This document shows, in pieces, positions 60,387 to 64,000 of a stretch of DNA of 64,000 nt. The notes under the pieces were generated by a model. That model searched no databases and was not told the DNA's origin. It worked only from the letters and a program-made list of their open reading frames with translations. Origin of the DNA: Methanothermus fervidus DSM 2088. Lineage in GTDB: Archaea; Methanobacteriota; Methanobacteria; DSM-2088; Methanothermaceae. Positions within the stretch are counted from its first letter, which is position 1; each line of letters begins with the position of its first letter. The translations under genes and the position numbers were made by a program. The stretch lies in NCBI GenBank assembly GCA_000166095.1, contig CP002278.1:1179343-1243342 (forward strand), given 5' to 3'.

Positions 60387-62337
60387 AGGTGAAGCCACGC
60401 CATTAGAGGTCATATTACTTAGTGGTAATTTGTTAGAAGGATTATTAAATGTAAATTCAACTGATGATCAAGGTTTAGTAACCGGAGGAATAGACCCCAA
60501 CAATTTGCCTCCTTTGTTACGGGATTTAGGAATTAGTGCGGGAGCTCTACAGGGAGCTGCTTATTCAAGTACCAATCCCCCACAGGCAAGTGCAAATAGT
60601 AGTGTTGCAGGTTTGCAACTAACTTTACTGAATCTCGTGCAACTCATAAACTTAGGACTTATAACTTCAAATAGTAGTGTGTCACCGGATTTTAACACCG
60701 GAACTTTATATACTTCTTCACGTACTGGCACTATCGATACAATATCAGTTCTTAATGGAACACTTACGATCGATGCTTTAAATGTCAATGCAACGGCCAT
60801 TGCCAATGGTAAACCTGGAGGAGCTTCTGCACTTTATAATTGGAGTGTAGCTGACATAAAACTCTTAGGTACAAGTATCTTGGACCAGTTAAGATTAAAT
60901 GGGTTTGTCGAATTGCCAGGAGTACTAAGGATAGCGATAGGCAACAAAACTGAGGTGGTTTCTCCTGATGGTACCTACGCATTTGCTTGGGGAGATGCCC
61001 TAATCATAGAGCTTTTCAATGTCTTGCCCGGATATCAACTAATAACTTTAACCCTTGGCCATGCTGAAGCAACAGCAAGCGTGCCTTTAGGCGGTTTAAA
61101 ACCAGGATTAGACGTTGGGATTAAAAAACTCGTGAATACTACAACACCTAATTACATGGATGAAGTTGAGTTTACATTAGTTGCATATAACAATGGTCCT
61201 GGCAATGCTTCAAATGTTCAAGTAGTTGATCAATTGCCTAACGGTCTTAAATGGATTTCTGATGATTCTAATGGATCATATAACCCTTCAACAGGTATTT
61301 GGACAATAGGTAATCTAAATAATGGTAGCAGTGTAACATTACACATCAAAGCTCGTGTAATTATTTCCAACACCACCATTACTAACCTTGCTAGTATTAC
61401 AACCCCAGATGAAGACATGAATCCAGACAATGACAAAAGTTTAGTAGTATTATATGTTCCACCAGCAGCAGATCTCTCAATAGAGAAGAATGCAAGCGCA
61501 ACAACTGCAAGACTTGGAGACATAGTTACATTCACAATAACAGTCATGAACAATGGACCAGACAATGCAACAGATGTGAATGTAACAGATATGCTACCTT
61601 CTGGACTTGAATTTGTAAGCTGGAATGCAACAAAAGGAACCTACAATTCAACATCAGGAATCTGGAATGTTGGAAATCTAACAGCTGGAGAGACAGCAAC
61701 CTTAAATATAACAGCTAAGGTAACTGCATCAAACACAACAATTGTGAATGTTGCAAATGTGACAAGCAGCATCTATGATCAGAACACAACAAACAACAAT
61801 GCTCCAGTTACAGTAACTGTAACAGCACCAACAAACTTCACACTAAGCAACTTGACAGTCACTCCAACATCTGGAGTTGCACCACTAACAATAACTGCAA
61901 CTTGTAACATCACAAACACTGGAGGAACAGCTGGAAACTACACAGCAGTACTCTACATTAATGGTTCAGCAGTTGCAAATCAAACAATAACACTAGGTCC
62001 GGGAGAGACAACAACCGTGAACTTCACTTACACCTTAACACAACCAGGAACCTACAACGTTACAATAGGAAACTTAACACCAGTTACAGTAACTGTAACA
62101 GCACCAACACCTATACCAACACCAACGAAACCACCTGGAAAACCACATGTTCTAAAACCACCAAAACTAAAGATAACTAAGCCACCAAAACCAACAAAGA
62201 TCAAATTCTTAAAGAGAGGAAAAGAAAAGATAGGTAAAAAGAAAATTAAGATACCAGTTACTGGAGTGCCTCTAACTTATCTATTACTTGGATTAATCCT
62301 GATAATCCTTGGACTATCAGATAGAAGAAAAACATAA
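60304..62337 (+). CDS. DUF11/CARDB surface protein, C-terminal part (frameshifted)
   Basis: The longest frame is 677 codons, beginning in the overlap with the N-terminal part; it has no ribosome binding site of its own. After an adhesin-like region it holds two DUF11 repeats (about 270-390 and 395-510, each with GxxVTFTITVMNNGP or VEFTLVAYNNGP and a (P/L)xGLxW/FxS pattern). A CARDB-like module (about 510-605), a Pro/Lys-rich segment (610-650) and a C-terminal membrane helix before SDRRKT follow. Deleting one T from the run at 60320-60323 would join both parts. It is probably a cell-wall or S-layer-associated protein. Confidence 0.78.
   Translation: MRFQMVLLNLQAARSNASVNSQVPPYSKGEATPLEVILLSGNLLEGLLNVNSTDDQGLVTGGIDPNNLPPLLRDLGISAGALQGAAYSSTNPPQASANSSVAGLQLTLLNLVQLINLGLITSNSSVSPDFNTGTLYTSSRTGTIDTISVLNGTLTIDALNVNATAIANGKPGGASALYNWSVADIKLLGTSILDQLRLNGFVELPGVLRIAIGNKTEVVSPDGTYAFAWGDALIIELFNVLPGYQLITLTLGHAEATASVPLGGLKPGLDVGIKKLVNTTTPNYMDEVEFTLVAYNNGPGNASNVQVVDQLPNGLKWISDDSNGSYNPSTGIWTIGNLNNGSSVTLHIKARVIISNTTITNLASITTPDEDMNPDNDKSLVVLYVPPAADLSIEKNASATTARLGDIVTFTITVMNNGPDNATDVNVTDMLPSGLEFVSWNATKGTYNSTSGIWNVGNLTAGETATLNITAKVTASNTTIVNVANVTSSIYDQNTTNNNAPVTVTVTAPTNFTLSNLTVTPTSGVAPLTITATCNITNTGGTAGNYTAVLYINGSAVANQTITLGPGETTTVNFTYTLTQPGTYNVTIGNLTPVTVTVTAPTPIPTPTKPPGKPHVLKPPKLKITKPPKPTKIKFLKRGKEKIGKKKIKIPVTGVPLTYLLLGLILIILGLSDRRKT
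62020..62098 (+). repeat. 79-base module shared with the NosD-like gene
   Basis: This stretch, inside the CARDB-like module, matches the minus strand of 20201-20279 with one mismatch by eye. Codon choice is identical, although the surrounding protein segments differ clearly. Confidence 0.85.
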
Positions 62338-62344
62338 CGCCTAC

Positions 62345-62359
62345 TTTTTTATTTTTTTT
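62345..62359 (+). terminator. T-rich terminator after the DUF11 surface gene
   Basis: TTTTTTATTTTTTTT follows the stop codon and reaches the stop codon of convergent purQ. It fits oligo-T termination of the rightward transcript. Confidence 0.45.
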
Positions 62360-63008
62360 ACCACTCTACAATACCCCTAAAAAATTTAATCCCATCTTCT
62401 GAACCTAAAATAGATTCCGATGCTCTTTCAGGATGAGGCATTATTGCACAAACTAACCCACTTTTATCACATACACCAGTTATTGAATCTATAGAGCCAT
62501 TCAAATTTTCTTTATGAAATTTTAAAACTACTTGGTCATTTTTATAAAGCTCATCAACATCTTTAACGTAATATCTACCCTCAGCATGTGCAATTGGCAT
62601 TTTAATTATTTCATTTTTAGAATAAAGGTGTGTGAAAGGAGTTCTTGTTGTCTTAACCTTAAGTTCTGTCCATCTGCAAATAAATTTAACATTTTTATTG
62701 ATTGTAAAAACTCCCGGTACCAGTGATGCTTCTGCAAGTATTTGAGCACCATTACAAATTCCTAAAACTGGTTTTTCATCTTTTACCAATTCTTTAATAC
62801 CATCTATTACAGGAGTTACGGATGCTATAGCACCTGCCCTTAAATAATCACCATATGAAAAACCACCAGGTATTATAGCAGCATCTAAATGAGATATATC
62901 TCTTTGGTCCCATCGTATATACTCTGGCTTTCCACCAGCAAGTTTTACTGCATGATAAACATCTCTATCACAATTAGATCCTGGGAATCTAATTATTCCA
63001 ATCCTCAT
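62358..63008 (-). CDS. purQ: Phosphoribosylformylglycinamidine synthase, glutaminase subunit PurQ
   Basis: The class I glutamine amidotransferase subunit of FGAM synthase. The catalytic Cys lies in [13 protein letters not shown], and the His-Glu pair in MPHPERASE. The N-terminus [19 protein letters not shown] is typical. There are 216 residues. It overlaps purS by 4 bases. PurL is not in the window. Confidence 0.97.
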   Translation of the reverse strand: MRIGIIRFPGSNCDRDVYHAVKLAGGKPEYIRWDQRDISHLDAAIIPGGFSYGDYLRAGAIASVTPVIDGIKELVKDEKPVLGICNGAQILAEASLVPGVFTINKNVKFICRWTELKVKTTRTPFTHLYSKNEIIKMPIAHAEGRYYVKDVDELYKNDQVVLKFHKENLNGSIDSITGVCDKSGLVCAIMPHPERASESILGSEDGIKFFRGIVEW

Positions 63009-63256
63009 GATATCCGCTTCACATCTATTTTATAATCATGAATAACTGGATTACATAACAATCTTTTGCACATATCTTCCACACTATCTACTACACTTTT
63101 CTTATCTTTTCCATTCATTTCGAAATATATTAGATTTGCAGTCCTTGTATTTTCCACGTCGTAACCTAAGAGGGATAATCCTTTTTTTATTGCCAAAGCT
63201 TCAGGATCTAACATTCCCTTCTTTAGCTTTATTTTAATTTTTACCCTATATTTCAT
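63005..63256 (-). CDS. purS: Phosphoribosylformylglycinamidine synthase subunit PurS
   Basis: An 83-residue small subunit that bridges PurQ and PurL. Typical features are [37 protein letters not shown] and [16 protein letters not shown]. It overlaps purC by 4 bases upstream and purQ by 4 bases downstream, giving a coupled purC-purS-purQ operon. Confidence 0.96.
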   Translation of the reverse strand: MKYRVKIKIKLKKGMLDPEALAIKKGLSLLGYDVENTRTANLIYFEMNGKDKKSVVDSVEDMCKRLLCNPVIHDYKIDVKRIS

Positions 63257-63966
63257 ATTTTGTCACCTATTATCTCTGCAACTCTTTTGTATGCTTTTCC
63301 AACTCCTGATCTACCCTTCCTAAATATGTCTTTGTCAAAAGATTCTTTAGTTTTCTTTTCCCATAACCTACAAGTGTCAGGACTAATTTCATCGCCTAGT
63401 ACTAATTTTCCATTTTCATCTATTCCAAATTCAAATTTAATATCAGGGAGTATGAAACCCTTTTTATCTAAAAATTTTTTCAAAATTTCATTTGCTTTAA
63501 GTGCTATACGTTTAATTTCTTTAAGTTCTTTTTTATTTGCTATACCTAAAGCTTCAGCTATATCATCATTTAACATAGGGTCTCCATATTCATCACTTTT
63601 ATAATCCATTTGTACTATGGGTTTTTTAAATTTTTCCCCTTCCTTAAATGGATAACGCTTTACAATGCTCCCTGTAGCTATATTTCTAACTATAACTTCT
63701 AAGGGTATCATTTTAAGTTTTGAAACAAGCATATATCTTGGTTTTAATAACTTAATAAAATGAGTATTTATTCCATTCTCCTCTAAAACCTTAAAAAGTT
63801 TTGCAGATATTATAGAACAATAATATCCTTTTTTATGTATTTTATCTTTTTTTGCACCATCTCCAGCAGTTATGTCATCTCTAAATTTAATTATTAAATG
63901 GGAAGGATTATCAGTTTCATATACATCTTTTACTTTGCCTCTATGCAACAATTTCCCAAGTTTCAT
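63253..63966 (-). CDS. purC: SAICAR synthase
   Basis: A 237-residue phosphoribosylaminoimidazole-succinocarboxamide synthase. Motifs are [51 protein letters not shown] and [13 protein letters not shown]. It is the first gene of the leftward pur cluster, with a GAGGTG site before the ATG. The last 34 bases of the window are its upstream region. Confidence 0.97.
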   Translation of the reverse strand: MKLGKLLHRGKVKDVYETDNPSHLIIKFRDDITAGDGAKKDKIHKKGYYCSIISAKLFKVLEENGINTHFIKLLKPRYMLVSKLKMIPLEVIVRNIATGSIVKRYPFKEGEKFKKPIVQMDYKSDEYGDPMLNDDIAEALGIANKKELKEIKRIALKANEILKKFLDKKGFILPDIKFEFGIDENGKLVLGDEISPDTCRLWEKKTKESFDKDIFRKGRSGVGKAYKRVAEIIGDKI

Positions 63967-64000
63967 TTATTTACACCTCAAAAACTATTTGCGAAAAATT

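Noticed and set aside
60561-61565. Leftward open frames inside the DUF11 surface gene
   Set aside because: They overlap clear DUF11 repeats and have no ribosome binding sites or recognisable domains.

Overview
The window comes from a methanogenic archaeon of the order Methanobacteriales, most likely a hyperthermophile such as Methanothermus; the genus is inference. The DNA is AT-rich and densely packed. It carries methanogen-only genes: comB (coenzyme M synthesis), a McrC-like methanogenesis marker 7 gene, atwA (component A2 of the methyl-CoM reductase activation system), the DUF39/NIL-ferredoxin homocysteine pair, archaeosine tgtA, NAC and SRP19. The single tRNA has almost entirely G-C stems in an AT-rich background, which suggests growth at high temperature. 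Gene clusters resemble those of Methanothermobacter.

Layout. 1-6.4 kb: a membrane-anchored DJ-1/PfpI-like protein (cut by the window edge), comB, a tightly coupled run (unknown gene, marker 7, TraB, DUF1922 zinc ribbon, GTPBP1-like GTPase), a TtuA/NcsA-type tRNA thiolase and an MTH1187-family thiamine-binding protein. 6.4-16.3 kb: the complete A-type ATP synthase operon H-I-K-E-C-F-A-B-D plus a DUF22 gene; subunit A carries a 356-residue intein in its P-loop. 16.3-19.8 kb: pheS, a CitG-like gene and hemB. 19.8-26.5 kb: two divergent cell-surface genes, a NosD-like beta-helix protein and a giant exported CobN-like protein, which share one near-symmetrical promoter. 26.5-29.2 kb: homocysteine synthesis pair and trkA. 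29.3-39.98 kb: tldD, AMMECR1, a Nog1-like GTPase, Hsp20, small conserved archaeal genes, ThiN, a SIS protein, argJ-argB, an isopropylmalate/homoisocitrate dehydrogenase, a PII-like gene and galU.

39.99-46.5 kb: tRNA-Tyr and a leftward cluster: MnmC-like methyltransferase, tgtA, NAC, metallophosphoesterase, NYN/Zc3h12a-type nuclease with a duplicated C-terminal module, and a membrane-anchored GGDEF-like protein. The last three look like nucleotide synthesis, nuclease effector and nucleotide hydrolysis, and are the best candidate here for an undescribed system. 46.6-53.2 kb: radical SAM protein, DUF211, phosphatase, RDD protein, hypE, cbiT, ubiX, an HD hydrolase, moaE, nadM. 53.2-59.8 kb: atwA with a flavoredoxin-like gene, usp, an HTH regulator, a RecJ-like DHH protein, SRP19, hemD and cobA. 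59.8-62.3 kb: a frameshifted DUF11/CARDB surface protein. 62.3-64 kb: purQ, purS, purC.

A recurring oddity is initiation. Several genes have a strong Shine-Dalgarno site at correct spacing, but the in-frame codon there is AUU, AUA or AUC, with no usable AUG/GUG/UUG (SRP19, NosD-like, probably TtuA and the DUF11 protein). Convergent neighbours often overlap by 4-20 bases. Apart from the tRNA, no RNA gene, CRISPR array, insertion sequence or replication origin was recognised.
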